Positions 11,592-21,127 of a DNA stretch of 64,000 nt are shown here, one piece after another (the first letter of the stretch is position 1; each line of letters begins with the position of its first letter). Source of the DNA: Gigaspora margarita (taxonomy: Eukaryota; Glomeromycota; Glomeromycetes; Diversisporales; Gigasporaceae). The notes under the pieces were generated by a model. The model saw only the letters and a program-made list of their open reading frames with translations. It did no database searches and was not told the origin of the DNA. Location: NCBI GenBank assembly GCA_009809945.1, contig WTPW01000584.1:271156-335155 (forward strand), written 5' to 3'. The translations under genes and the position numbers were made by a program.

Positions 11592-12640
11592 CTTTTAGTA
11601 GGTCTTGGTTTTGTTTTTGTTTTCTTTTGTAAAGTTGGTTGTTTTTAATACAAAAATATTGACTTTTTTATTATAAATGTTCCTTTTGAGTTTTTGTAAA
11701 TTGGAAGGGATAGGTGGCAGTTTCTAAAAATATTTTTATGTTTTGATAATGTTCAGGGTCCATTTTAAAATATGGTGCTAGGATACCAACTACCTAGACT
11801 GGATTGAGCTTATTGTCGGGTTTCAAAAAAAAAAAATAATCTAAGAATAAAAGGTAGAATTAGGTGTAGTCCACCAAACAAAATTGCAAAGGTAATTAGG
11901 AGAAAAATTGTTATGTTCATCTAATAGTTGGGAAGAGAGTGTTTCTAACAAAGGTAACCACCAAGGTATATTTATTAAGGTATAGGTGGGTTGAATAATT
12001 TGGTAATTGATTTGAATATTGGTAATATTTTGTTGAATAACTACAGGATCAGATTGTTGTCCAAACAAGGGTTCTAAGGGTAAAGGGTCATAGGGGTAGG
12101 ATTCAGGTAAGTTTGGAATTTCATCACCTTCATAACCATCAGCTGTACTCCAATAGCACTTTCCTATTTCCTCAATAGAGTATCGTTTAATTGTTACCCA
12201 GAGTCGAAGTTCAATATAGCAAGTAGGGCATTTATCACAAGGGCTATATAGTTATTTCCACACCAACATTGGGCGCAGGGACCTTTCCAATCTTTAGTAA
12301 GGCCTTTCTCTTTGTTTTTTGTATGAAATCTTTTGCTAATATGTTCAATATAGTACCAGGTACAAAATTGGTTATTATATTGTATTCCTTCAGCTGAGAA
12401 GGTCATTTGTTCATATGGTCAAATGCTATCAAGAAGGGTTTGAGGTAGGTCATCATGTAGAGTCCATTTAACAATTGCTAGGTCCTGTACTGTTCTGAAA
12501 CCTTTTTGGGTTTCAGGTTCTCGTTCCTCAGGTTCAATTCCATTTTGTTTCTTTTCTTGATCATATTCTAATCTCCATTTTATAGCTCCTTCATATTTCT
12601 CAAAATCACTAGTATAATCAGCTAAGAGGGTTTTCATTAT
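11592..12640 (-). pseudogene. Gypsy pol region between RNase H and integrase
   Basis: Three short frames (11841-12068, 12194-12406, 12419-12637) separated by stops. The middle one contains a CAQCWCG cluster and the first is acidic. This 1-kb spacer is longer than usual between RNase H and the integrase zinc finger, so it may be an element-specific extension. No known domain is recognised. Confidence 0.5.
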
Positions 12641-12661
12641 CTGGTTAAAATTTAGGTTACC

Positions 12662-14185
12662 CTATTGGTTGAAGAAAGTAATAACATCTGACTCATATGC
12701 TCCATATCTGCAAAGAAGTTCTTCCTCCTCATAGGTTAGAGCGTAGGACATTGGGTATTCTTCTGCTTCTGGGAGAGATTCAAAATCATCCCAAAGATTG
12801 CTTAGATAGAAGTCTTCAAGAGTAGGATAGACTTCTTCTTCATCAAGTTCTTCAATATCTCCAAGATAGAAGACTTCTTCTTCATCCTCATCCATTGGAA
12901 TAGTAATGGGTCTTCCTGCAAGAAATGCATCGAAAGCTTCTTGTTCTGTAGGGAGATCAAACATGTTTACTTCTTGCTCTTCTTCTGTCAATTCCTCTGA
13001 TTCATACATTCTTGATAAGGAATCTGCATTATTATGTTTCCTTCCTGCTCTATGAATTATAGTGAAATTATAGGGTTCTAGGCGCATGATACATCTGGCT
13101 CTTTTTTCTACCAGTTTGGTAGTTCTAAGCCATTTTAAGGCTGCATGGTCAGTCACAAGGTAGAAATGGTTTCCTCCTAGATATTGATAGAAGTGTTCAA
13201 CAGCCCACACTACAGCTAAGCATTCTAATTCTGTAGCAGAGTAATTTTGTTCAGCTTTTGATAGGCTTCTGCAAGCATATACAATGACATGCTCTCTTTT
13301 ATTTTCATCTATTTGAGCTAGTACAGCTCCTAGACCAGATTGTAAAGCATCAGTATGGATGTAGAAGGGTTGGTTAAAGTCAGGATATTGTAGAATTGGT
13401 GCAGAGACAAGATGGTCCTTTAAGGTTTGAAAAGCTTTCTCTTGTTCATCACCCCAATGATAGGATTGGTCCTTTTGTAATAAGAGATTAAGAGGTTTGG
13501 CAATTTTGAAGAATTCTTTGATAAACTTACTGTAATAAGAAGCAAGTCCTAGGAACCCTCTAATTTGTCTAACTGTAGTAGGTCTAGGAAAGTTTTTCAC
13601 TTTAGCAATCTTTTCTTCATCAGGTTTTACTCCATCTTTTCCTACAATATGTTCTAAAAATTTAATTTCATTTAAAAAGAAGAAACACTTTTCTGTGTTC
13701 AACTTTAGGTTGGCTTCTTCCAGGGTATTAAATACAGATTTAAGATGTTGACAATGTTCTTCAAATGTACTAGAATAAATAGTGATATCATCCAGATACA
13801 CTACTACAAACTTGTTGATAAATGGGCAAAGGATCTTGTCCATTAATCTTTGGAGGGTAGAAGGGGCATTGCATAGTCCAAAGGGCATCACATTGAACTC
13901 ATACATCCCTTGTCTAGTGATGAAAGCAGTTTTCTTTTTGTCTTTTTCATTTACAGCAACTTGCCAATATCCACTAGCTAGATCTAAACTAATGAACCAT
14001 TGGGCTCCTTCAAAGACAGATAGGATTTCATTAATGTCAGGTAGAGGGTAGAAATCTTTTTCTGTGACTGCATTTAGCTTGCGGTAGTCAATGCAAAGTC
14101 TCTTTTTTCCATTCTTTTTAGGTACAATAACCACAGGAGAAGACCATGGGCTACAGGATTCTCTTATAATTCCTCTCTTTTCCAT
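12662..14185 (-). CDS. Gypsy reverse transcriptase and RNase H (507 residues, open)
   Basis: The best-preserved frame in the window. RT motifs: SLDLASGYW (residues 66-74), FGLCNAPST (102-110) and YLDD (130-133). RNase H motifs: HTDALQSG (277-284), TELECLAV (318-325), VTDHAAL (344-350) and NNADSLSRM (385-393). An acidic tail of about 110 residues follows. Upstream the same frame contains a TGA at a CGA-like position near 14230, so the listed ATG is internal to the original gag-pol protein. Replacements such as FLEHI and SYYSKF at normally conserved Gly/Arg sites point to G-to-A decay. Confidence 0.93.
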   Translation of the reverse strand: MEKRGIIRESCSPWSSPVVIVPKKNGKKRLCIDYRKLNAVTEKDFYPLPDINEILSVFEGAQWFISLDLASGYWQVAVNEKDKKKTAFITRQGMYEFNVMPFGLCNAPSTLQRLMDKILCPFINKFVVVYLDDITIYSSTFEEHCQHLKSVFNTLEEANLKLNTEKCFFFLNEIKFLEHIVGKDGVKPDEEKIAKVKNFPRPTTVRQIRGFLGLASYYSKFIKEFFKIAKPLNLLLQKDQSYHWGDEQEKAFQTLKDHLVSAPILQYPDFNQPFYIHTDALQSGLGAVLAQIDENKREHVIVYACRSLSKAEQNYSATELECLAVVWAVEHFYQYLGGNHFYLVTDHAALKWLRTTKLVEKRARCIMRLEPYNFTIIHRAGRKHNNADSLSRMYESEELTEEEQEVNMFDLPTEQEAFDAFLAGRPITIPMDEDEEEVFYLGDIEELDEEEVYPTLEDFYLSNLWDDFESLPEAEEYPMSYALTYEEEELLCRYGAYESDVITFFNQ

Positions 14186-14230
14186 TTCCTCTATTTCATT
14201 TTTAAGGAATTCTCGGTCATCTGAGGAGGC

Positions 14231-14985
14231 TCAATATGCTTGTTGATTAATTGGATAGGCATTAGGAGTATAAATTTCATGGCAAACTTCACTGGTTTGT
14301 CCAAGTTCTAAGGTTTGTCCTTCTTCAGAGATATTTTCCGCAAAAATGTGGCTGTTGTTAAGAAGAATCTTTTCTGCAATCTTCTTTTCAGAATTAGTAA
14401 GGGCAGTATTAATTTGCATAGTAGAAGGCTAGACATTAACTTCAGCAGTAAAAGCAACATAGGCAGCTGGGTTCTTTTCAGAAATAACTTCTGTCCATGG
14501 GTTAAAGAACAGGTTTTCCTCTTCTTGGTCTCCTTCTTCAGTATAGTACATTTCCATTTCGTCTTGCTCAATTTTATTGATCCATTCATCCTCATCAGTG
14601 AATTCTTCAAATTCTTCAGGTACAGGTTCACTACTTACATGAGTAGTATAAATGGTAGCCCTTTTTCCTAAATAGCAAATCTTTAAGGTATAGTTATCAA
14701 AATCAAGGTTGGCTCTGGACTTGTTGAACCAATCAGTTCCCAACAAGAGGGTCTCATCTTTTGATTCTATAACTTGCAAATCAATAGGGATTGCAATATT
14801 TTGGAGGGTAATTTTCACATCATTAATGGATCCTAATGCTTTTTCTCTTTGTCCATTAGCAGTTACGACAATAGTCTTGGATTCTTGGTTAATTTTCAAT
14901 CCTAATCTCTTCATTAACTTGGCAGTAATGATACTAACAGCAGCACCAGAGTTGAGTATGGCAACTACTGTTGTCCTTTAATGTT
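14231..14985 (-). pseudogene. Gypsy aspartic protease and linker to RT
   Basis: The frame reads VAILNSGAAVSIIT, where the catalytic motif of retroviral-type proteases should have Asp in place of Asn (codon 14951-14953), then LLLGTDWF, the conserved flap/ILG-type end. A one-base deletion near 14975 separates it from the gag frame and a TAG falls near 14430. The protease that would mature Gag-Pol is therefore dead. Confidence 0.85.
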
Positions 14986-16347
14986 AACATGGCATCTCAT
15001 AGCTACAGTTTTTCTTTTAGGTCCTAGTTCCACATGGTTGGCTTCAGTGACTGGGGCATTATCTCTTTTTATAGTTTGGGCAAGATTTTTACATTGGTTA
15101 GGGTATTGCAGCAGCTGTCCATAGGTAGCTTGGGCTTGTCTGTTCAAAAGATCTTTGGATATATCATAAGGCTCCAATTGGTCGATTACAGATGGAAGTT
15201 TTTGGATCTTTTTTCTAGGTGCTTTAGTAGGTTTAAGAACTTCAATGGGTTCTTCTATCATATCCTCAAATTCAGGTTCATTAGCCTGTACAGTTCTGGT
15301 TCTCAATTTGATTTCTTTTTGGGATTCTGACTTCTTTTAAACTTCTCTTTGAGCTTCTTTTTGCATCTTTCAGTTGGTATTATAAGGTTTAGGACGAGAT
15401 GCTTGAGTGACATAGACCTCATCCTCATCCGAGTAGTATTCTTTCTCTACAGCAGCATAATGAATTTTCTGCTTCATTTGGGGTCGAGAATTCATTTGAT
15501 AACGTTGCTCTTTAGTTGGAAGACGTTCAGCCATGCAATCCCTTGCATAGTGTTCTTGTTCACTATATCGATAGCAGATAACATTTGGGCAAGAATTATT
15601 GGTAGGCCTTGGTTTCTAGTAGAATTGCTTGGATTGTTTTGGTTGATATTGTGGTTCAGTTTGGGCACTCAAAGCAGAGGCAATAGATGCATAATTTAAT
15701 GACATCTGGTTCATTTGCTTGGTCAATTGTTCAATATCCTTTTCATAGATGACAATATTAGGATTGTCCACACCAGGATCAGCATTGGTAGCAAAGTCAG
15801 CTCCTTGCTCATAGGTCCTAGCAAGTTCAAGAAGGTCATTTAAAGTATTGGGGTTATGGGTAAGAAGAATTGGAAGGGTTGCTGGTCGTAATCCCTTTTT
15901 AAAGTAGTATAATTTTTGAGCATCCTGGAGTTGAGCTCTAGCAGTTACTCTTGTAGTTAATCTTTTAAATTGACTGTAATAAGAATCAATAGGTTCTTCA
16001 GGGCCTTGTTTCAAGGTATCCAAGTCTCTAAGCCATTTATTTTGCTATCGTTGAGTACAAAATGAGTTCTTAAAAGCTGTTTGAATAGCATCCTAGCTAG
16101 TTCCTGGATCAGCATAATCCTGTACAGTAGTGGTCCAGTCTTCAGCATTATCTCTTAAGAAAGCAGCAAGGATATCTTTTCTTCTAGCTAAATTCTATTT
16201 ATTTGCTTGACTAGCTTTGTTAAAATCTTCTAACCAGGTAAGAGGATCTTGGGTTCCATCTTCTTTAAATGGTACAATTCTTAATAACATGCCTCCCTTT
16301 TCATGATCTCTCAAATAATCCAATACATCATCAGCAGTAGCAGCCAT
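14965..16347 (-). pseudogene. Gypsy gag (capsid/nucleocapsid) joined to the protease leader
   Basis: From ATG at 16347 one frame runs to 14965 with internal TAG codons at 16197, 16095, 16047 and 15618, and two more stops near 15380 and 15340. The capsid part contains PLTWLEDF, DILAAFLRDNAEDW and a retrotransposon-gag-like FKRLTTRV region. The nucleocapsid knuckle reads CYRYSEQEHYARDC; the second Cys and a conserved Gly are replaced, each explained by G to A. Gag would form the particle and package RNA. Confidence 0.87.
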
Positions 16348-16704
16348 TGCGTTAATAGGTAATAGAGGGGGAGTAGGTAAACGGGCAGGTAATAGGATAG
16401 GACTAGGTTGTGGTGTGTTAATAGGTGTTAAAGTATAAAGGTTTTGAAAAGAGTCACTATAATCCTCGAAATCTTCGTGAAAACAATCGTTGTGGAAATC
16501 TGAATCTTTTAAAGTAAAAGTGTCTTTAAAGAAACAACTAGTAAATACAGTTAAGACAGATATACTATGAATAATATCAGTAAGGTTGCCAGGAGAAGAA
16601 GAGTATCTAAAGCTAAAAATAAATCTGAATATAGTATTTTTAAACTGAGGTAGGTTAAATTGGGTATAAATTTGAGATATTTGATGAAAGTATTCTAAAG
16701 ATTT

Positions 16705-16896
16705 TCAAGAAAAGTCACTAGCAGGATATTGGGCACAATACCAACGATAGAAATTTAAAAAGTTTCTAGGAACAGTAGTAGTTACAGAGTAGCAAATTTC
16801 ACAAGAATCGTCTGTTTGACTTAAGGTGGCTCCTATATAGTGTTCTTGATGGTGTGTTACTAATTTTTGTACGTATCCTTGATAATTAAATTGCAT
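16705..16896 (-). CDS. Gypsy leader open frame 2 (63 residues)
   Basis: A frame between the 5' LTR and gag. It includes CEICYSVTTT and WYCAQYP, but no known domain. Gypsy leaders are usually non-coding, so it may be element-specific or chance. Confidence 0.35.
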   Translation of the reverse strand: MQFNYQGYVQKLVTHHQEHYIGATLSQTDDSCEICYSVTTTVPRNFLNFYRWYCAQYPASDFS

Positions 16897-16961
16897 AAAA
16901 TAATAAAATAATAATAATAATAAAGATATATAAAAAAAGATAATAAAAGAAAATAAAAATT

Positions 16962-17183
16962 TTATTGATCAAAGGCTTTGGTTTGGTTTAATTGGGTGCA
17001 GTATAAGTCTGCTAATCTTAGAGTTTGTAAAGAAAAGACAATGGTTCCATCTGGTTGTTCAGAGAATTCTACTAATTTCTCTAATTCTTGTTCCAAATAT
17101 TTCTTGTAGAAGGGAGCCTTCCAAGCAAGAGTATTTTCAATGTGTTCTGCTGTTTTTGAAGTGGCAATACCTTTCCTAGGCAT
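16962..17183 (-). CDS. Gypsy leader open frame 1 (73 residues)
   Basis: Starts at ATG 17183, about 330 bp after the 5' LTR. The sequence is charged and non-repetitive with protein-like composition (KTAEHIENTLAWKAPFYKK). No homologue is recognised. Its composition is unlike the AT-rich chance frames elsewhere, which makes it a credible accessory protein. Confidence 0.42.
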   Translation of the reverse strand: MPRKGIATSKTAEHIENTLAWKAPFYKKYLEQELEKLVEFSEQPDGTIVFSLQTLRLADLYCTQLNQTKAFDQ

Positions 17184-17493
17184 CCAATATTACTTTAGGT
17201 TGGGTTGTTAAGTTCTAATAGTCAGTTCTCAAGGTTTATCTCTTGATGGAAGTCACGTGACCAAAAGTTTCTTTCTTGCAGATCATCTGTAAGAAAATGC
17301 CGTCAACACGATTTCCGAATCCTGGTTAGATTTTCGTACTAAAATAAGCTTAGTAGAAAAGTTGCGGAGTCTTTCAAAGAGTATGCATCCTCGAATGGAG
17401 CAGTATTGATCAACTTTACTTAGTGGAAAATGTTCCACGAAGACCAAAAACTGATTTTTGGGGTTTCAAAATTCAATGCAAGGGTGGAGAAAG

Positions 17494-17511
17494 TATCTCA
17501 CAGTCAACCCA
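17494..17511 (-). promoter_or_regulatory. Candidate primer binding site
   Basis: Four bases inside the 5' LTR the minus strand reads TGGGTTGACTGTGAGATA, starting with the TGG expected from pairing with a tRNA CCA end. The matching tRNA is not identified. Confidence 0.4.
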
Positions 17512-17515
17512 AATT

Positions 17516-18210
17516 TGTTATCCTATATCTACTTCTTTTAAGATAGTAGGTAACTAGAGTGATCTTAGACAGTAATCACTTTGTGTAACCTCACTTGTTA
17601 CTGTGATTTAACTAAGTTGGAAGGCATTTTTCAAGAAAACTTAACAAAGAAGATTTATGGTAATTTGCAATTATGAAAGAGGCAACAATTAAAAGTATAT
17701 GAAAATACTAGTAACTGTTTAATTTGTGTAGTAAATAAATGGTTTATTTATTGAAAGAGTATGAAGACTCAATGTTGAACTTGGGTCCACATTGGCTGGT
17801 TTTATACATTTTTGTTTTTCACAAATGTAACGGTCTATATCTATTACATGTGCAATAAATGCTATATCTACTACTAATAAAATATATAGTATAAATAGTA
17901 TAAATGTAATATATGAAATAAATGATATATGAGTTATAAATAAAATATAGAGTATATATGCTATAAATATAACATGTTTTATAAATGCCATATATGCACT
18001 TTGGCGCGCAGTAGATCGCCTAGCCAATCAAATTACAGATCACATGATTGATCACTTATTGGTTCCGATCTTGTCATCCAGTGGCCATACAGAGATGATC
18101 TATAGCTCATTCGAACCGTCTCGTCGAGCTGAGTCGAATGGTAGTTGTTTCATCGAATTCTGATTATTGGATCGAGAGTTATGCCCGTTTTTGTGTATTT
18201 TCATAGGTCA
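17516..18210 (-). repeat. 5' LTR of the gypsy element
   Basis: 695 bp, TG...CA on the minus strand, matching 9104-9987 apart from the 180-bp insertion in that copy and scattered substitutions. The LTR pair shows this is a full-length insertion and not a solo LTR. Confidence 0.92.
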
Positions 18211-18601
18211 ATACTATGTAAATATTCATTTAGATAACAATACTGCAATCAAAAATCTAAAACAAACACACTTCTCTAAATCTATACAAAACAAAAATTG
18301 GGATATTATATCTATTATTAATCAAATCAAATCTATTAAAAACATTTCATTCACTCTACACAAAATCAAATCATATACTAACTTCCTTTATAACCAAGCA
18401 GACTTACTTGCAAAACATAGAACTAGCAAACCAATACTTAAAATTACCCATAATTTTTTAAATCTTCCAACCTATTTTCTATGGAAAAATCATCTTATTC
18501 CCTTCAAAATACGAACTTTTATCAAAAATATATATACTATACAAGAACTATATTCCTGGTCTACTTTTAAAATATTTAAAAACATAAATAAAATCAATTG
18601 A
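18211..18601 (+). pseudogene. LINE copy 1 RNase H, C-terminal half
   Basis: The frame continues the 8900-9103 segment: YVNIHLDNNTAI (catalytic Asp) and YNQADLLAKH (last Asp). It is open to TGA at 18599. An apparent ATG at 18167 lies in the LTR and is not the true start. Confidence 0.82.
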
Positions 18602-19562
18602 ATACTATGGTTTGATATCCTAAACACACTTGAACACAATCACTCTAAATATTCTTTTAGAATTAAAATTTTAACTAATAATCTTCCAACTATGGAAAAT
18701 CTTTATATTCACTATCCTTAGGCCACGCAAACTAATAAAATTGATTCTCATTACCTGGCCGGGTCATTTTTTTAGAGAAGTTAAAATTTTTTTCTATATA
18801 AAATTTTTTTTATTCTTGTATAAAAAAAAAATTTATAAAAATTTTTTATATTAAAAAATTTTTTAAATATAACATTTTTGCTGGCCGGCCAGGTCCTATT
18901 TGTTTGTTCTATGTGATGAGAATCAACTAATTTAATTTGCTTGGCCTTATCTATATTCTACATCAAAATGTTCTTGCTGCCCAAATACTAAAGATACTTT
19001 ACACCTACTTTTTTGCCCAAACAATAACAATAATATTCAGCAATCTATAATTTGTATAATTACTGATACACTTACTTTTCTCAAAATTACTACTGCAACT
19101 CCAACTACAATACTCAATATTCTCCTTTACTCTACTCTCAATACATCTAGTTCACAATATGATCTTATTCTATACTATATTATTGGAATTTACTCCTCTA
19201 ATATTTTTGAAAAAATTAAATTACTTGTTGCAAAACAAACTAAATTATTCCTTACTACTTTGTCTAATAATCTTCTAGATTGGTTTCAAGATATTATTTG
19301 GTCTTCACAAAATATTTTTTAACATCAATAGGAACATGCTTGCAATATTACTTCAAAAATAAAAAAAAGAAATATTTTTTTCCAAATATATCCTATACAA
19401 CAACTACACCCTCATCAAATATATCTTATATAGATTTTTCTCCTTTTATAAAAAAATGGGTTCTACAAGGTTTTCCTCTAACAAACTGCATAACTAATGC
19501 CACGGTATATACTTTAGGCTTCCTCCAACCTATTTTAGCTATTCAATTAATCTGTAATAATT
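18602..19562 (+). pseudogene. LINE copy 1 C-terminal region with CCHC-like motif
   Basis: After removal of the miniature element at 18721-18946 the frame reads through to KCSCCPNTKDTLHLLFC near 18970-19020, a Cys/His cluster like the C-terminal knuckle of many LINE proteins. Frames downstream are broken. Confidence 0.65.
18721..18946. mobile_element. PIF/Harbinger-like miniature element
   Basis: Inverted repeats of about 32 bp begin GGCCACGCAAACTAATAAAA and, on the other strand, GGCCAAGCAAATTAAATTAG. It is flanked by TTA on both sides (18718-18720 and 18947-18949). GGCC ends with a TTA/TWA duplication fit PIF/Harbinger. The interior is a further AT palindrome with CCTGGCCGG blocks. It interrupts the LINE reading frame. 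Confidence 0.85.
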
Positions 19563-19951
19563 AATTATAGCATTTATAGAAAATATGAGATATAATGTCA
19601 CATTGGGTGCATGTTTTACAGTAATACAAATGTAGTTCTGAAATCTTTAAATGTAAACCTTTTGTTTTTACTTAAATAAAGTTTCAACTATGCTATTTTT
19701 ATTTAAAAAAAAAAATTAGTAAATACTGGTTTTTGACAAAGTTAAATTTTGAAATTATACAAATTGCAAAATTTTAATCCAATTTTTGTACTACTTTTTT
19801 TTCAACCTTTGCTCTATATTTCTAAAAATTTAATTTTAAATTAATTAGTAAAGCTGAAAATAATCTTTAGCTTGAAGTTTAGTAAATTCATATGTTTTTA
19901 AAAGATATATCATATGACTGATATATAACAATTACTATAAAAAAATGCCTG

Positions 19952-20366
19952 CACTAACTAAATATGTTATAAAACTTATTACATATCAAGAAGTAGCATA
20001 ATACTGTATTAGTTATTTACTGTATATATGTACATAGATAGATAAATTTTGATTGAGAAAATTGTAATATTCTAGATAATTTAAAACCTAATTGCTTATA
20101 AATTTGATTGTATATCTGTATCTATAAAGTGATTCTCTAGTTGTAATTTTGAAACCTCTAATTAGCAAATTTGGCCTTATTTGAAAATTAGTATAACATA
20201 TGATGAATTTTGTAATAATTATTATTTAAACAATATTAAAATAATACATATTTTGATCAACAAAATATAGTATAGTGATTGGCTATTTATTTATAATTTT
20301 ATTGGATAAATTTGATGCATTAACATGATCTAATCATGTAAAAAACTAAAAATATAGAAATAATAT
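19952..20366. other. AT-rich spacer, nothing recognised
   Basis: No frame, inverted repeat or RNA signal was seen between the two large elements. Confidence 0.6.
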
Positions 20367-20579
20367 GACAGGGTGAAACCCACGTTGCTAGCTAGTAAAA
20401 CCCATAATAATTAGCTAAATTAGGTAAAATCCATGTTGATCATCTGTAAAAAATGTAAAGCTGCTTTTGAATATGTAAACCCTATTTTTTAATAGATAAA
20501 ATATGTAAAACCTGCTTTTAAAATATAAAACCTGCTTTTGAATATATAAAATTCGATATTATAATTTTAACTTTAAGCG

Positions 20580-21085
20580 AAGATATCTTAGCAACCACTT
20601 GACTAAATTTGATAAAAATTTTTTTATTTGAATTCTATGGATCCATAGAATTCAAATAAAAAATTTTTTATCAAATTTGATTAAGTGGTTGCTAAGATAC
20701 CTTCACTCAAGTTTTAGAAAAAATCAAAATGTCTATTAAAATATGTTTAAATTTTTGACAAAACTTAGAGCAAAGGTATCTTAGTGATTAAATTTGATGA
20801 AAATTTTTTATTCAAATTCTATTGATGCATAGAATTCAAATAAAAAAATTTTCATCGAATTTGATCAAGTGGTTGCAGAGATATCCTTGATCAAATTTTA
20901 GAGAATTCAAAACGTCTATCACATAACAGATACGTTTAAATTTTTTGACAAAACTTTGATAAAGGATATCTCTGCAACCACTTGATCAAATTTTATGAAA
21001 ATTTTTTTATTTGAATTCTATAGATCCGTAGTATTCAAATAAAAACAATTGATCAAATTTGATCAGATAGTTGCAAGATATCCTT
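20580..21085. repeat. Palindromic repeat array, left block (3 units)
   Basis: Each unit of about 110-130 bp is an inverted repeat: an arm containing GGTTGCAGAGATATCCTTGA and CAAATTTGAT is followed by a palindromic core with half-site ATTTGAATTCTATGGA and then the other arm. Cores lie near 20630, 20810 and 21009. Confidence 0.88.
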
Positions 21086-21127
21086 GATCAAAGTTATGTC
21101 AAAAAATTTAAACATATCTGTCATGTA

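Larger units (their letters stand above)
9104..18210 (-). mobile_element. Ty3/gypsy LTR retrotransposon inserted in the LINE RNase H
   Basis: Two LTRs (9104-9987 and 17516-18210) begin TGACCTATG and end GGATAACA on the minus strand and flank gag, protease, RT, RNase H and integrase in that order, which is the Ty3/gypsy arrangement. Flanks are AATACCTAT on the left and ATACTATG on the right, consistent with a short duplication with one change. Gag and pol share one frame from 16347 until a 1-base slip near 14975. All genes are damaged, so this copy is non-autonomous. It also has small extra frames before gag and after integrase. Confidence 0.93.
4399..19715 (+). mobile_element. Non-LTR retrotransposon (LINE), interrupted copy 1
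   Basis: It ends in an A-run at 19705-19715 with an AATAAA signal just upstream, and is flanked by a direct repeat ATTAGTAAATACT (4386-4398 and 19715-19727; up to 16 bp if shared A residues are counted). It carries in order an N-terminal frame, an APE-type endonuclease, a reverse transcriptase, an RNase H and a C-terminal Cys/His motif. The order is that of APE-type LINEs with RNase H (I/R1-like groups). All frames are broken. A gypsy element (9104-18210) splits the RNase H domain, and a PIF-like miniature element (18721-18946) lies in the C-terminal region. Without the insertions the LINE is about 6 kb. Confidence 0.88.
2690..19951. mobile_element. Non-autonomous foldback DNA element with long inverted arms (hosts the LINE)
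   Basis: The left arm (about 2715-3042) is repeated in reverse complement on the right, but the right arm is in two pieces: 4338-4398 and 19728-19925. The pieces become continuous when the LINE at 4399-19715 is removed, so the arms belong to one older element of about 1.95 kb. The tips can be extended to CAGGGGTTTG at 2690 and, on the other strand, CAGGCATTTT ending at 19951, which resembles hAT ends, but no clean 8-bp duplication is seen, so the outer limits are approximate. No transposase frame is present. The core (3440-4337) contains several copies of a GAAAATAAGCTACC-like motif in both orientations. Confidence 0.72.

Noticed and set aside
11195..11598. Plus-strand frames over the integrase region, and those at 13782-15699
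   Set aside because: They are shadows of the gypsy pol and gag genes on the minus strand.
17719..18027. Hydrophobic 102-residue minus frame, and its twin at 9607-9804
   Set aside because: Both lie within the LTRs in AT-rich sequence; the Ile/Tyr/Phe runs come from TAT/ATA repeats and the frames differ between LTRs.
18205..18220. A clean 5-bp target duplication for the gypsy element
   Set aside because: Left flank ends ACCTAT and right flank begins ATACTAT; the match is consistent with a duplication but has one change, so an exact length cannot be claimed.
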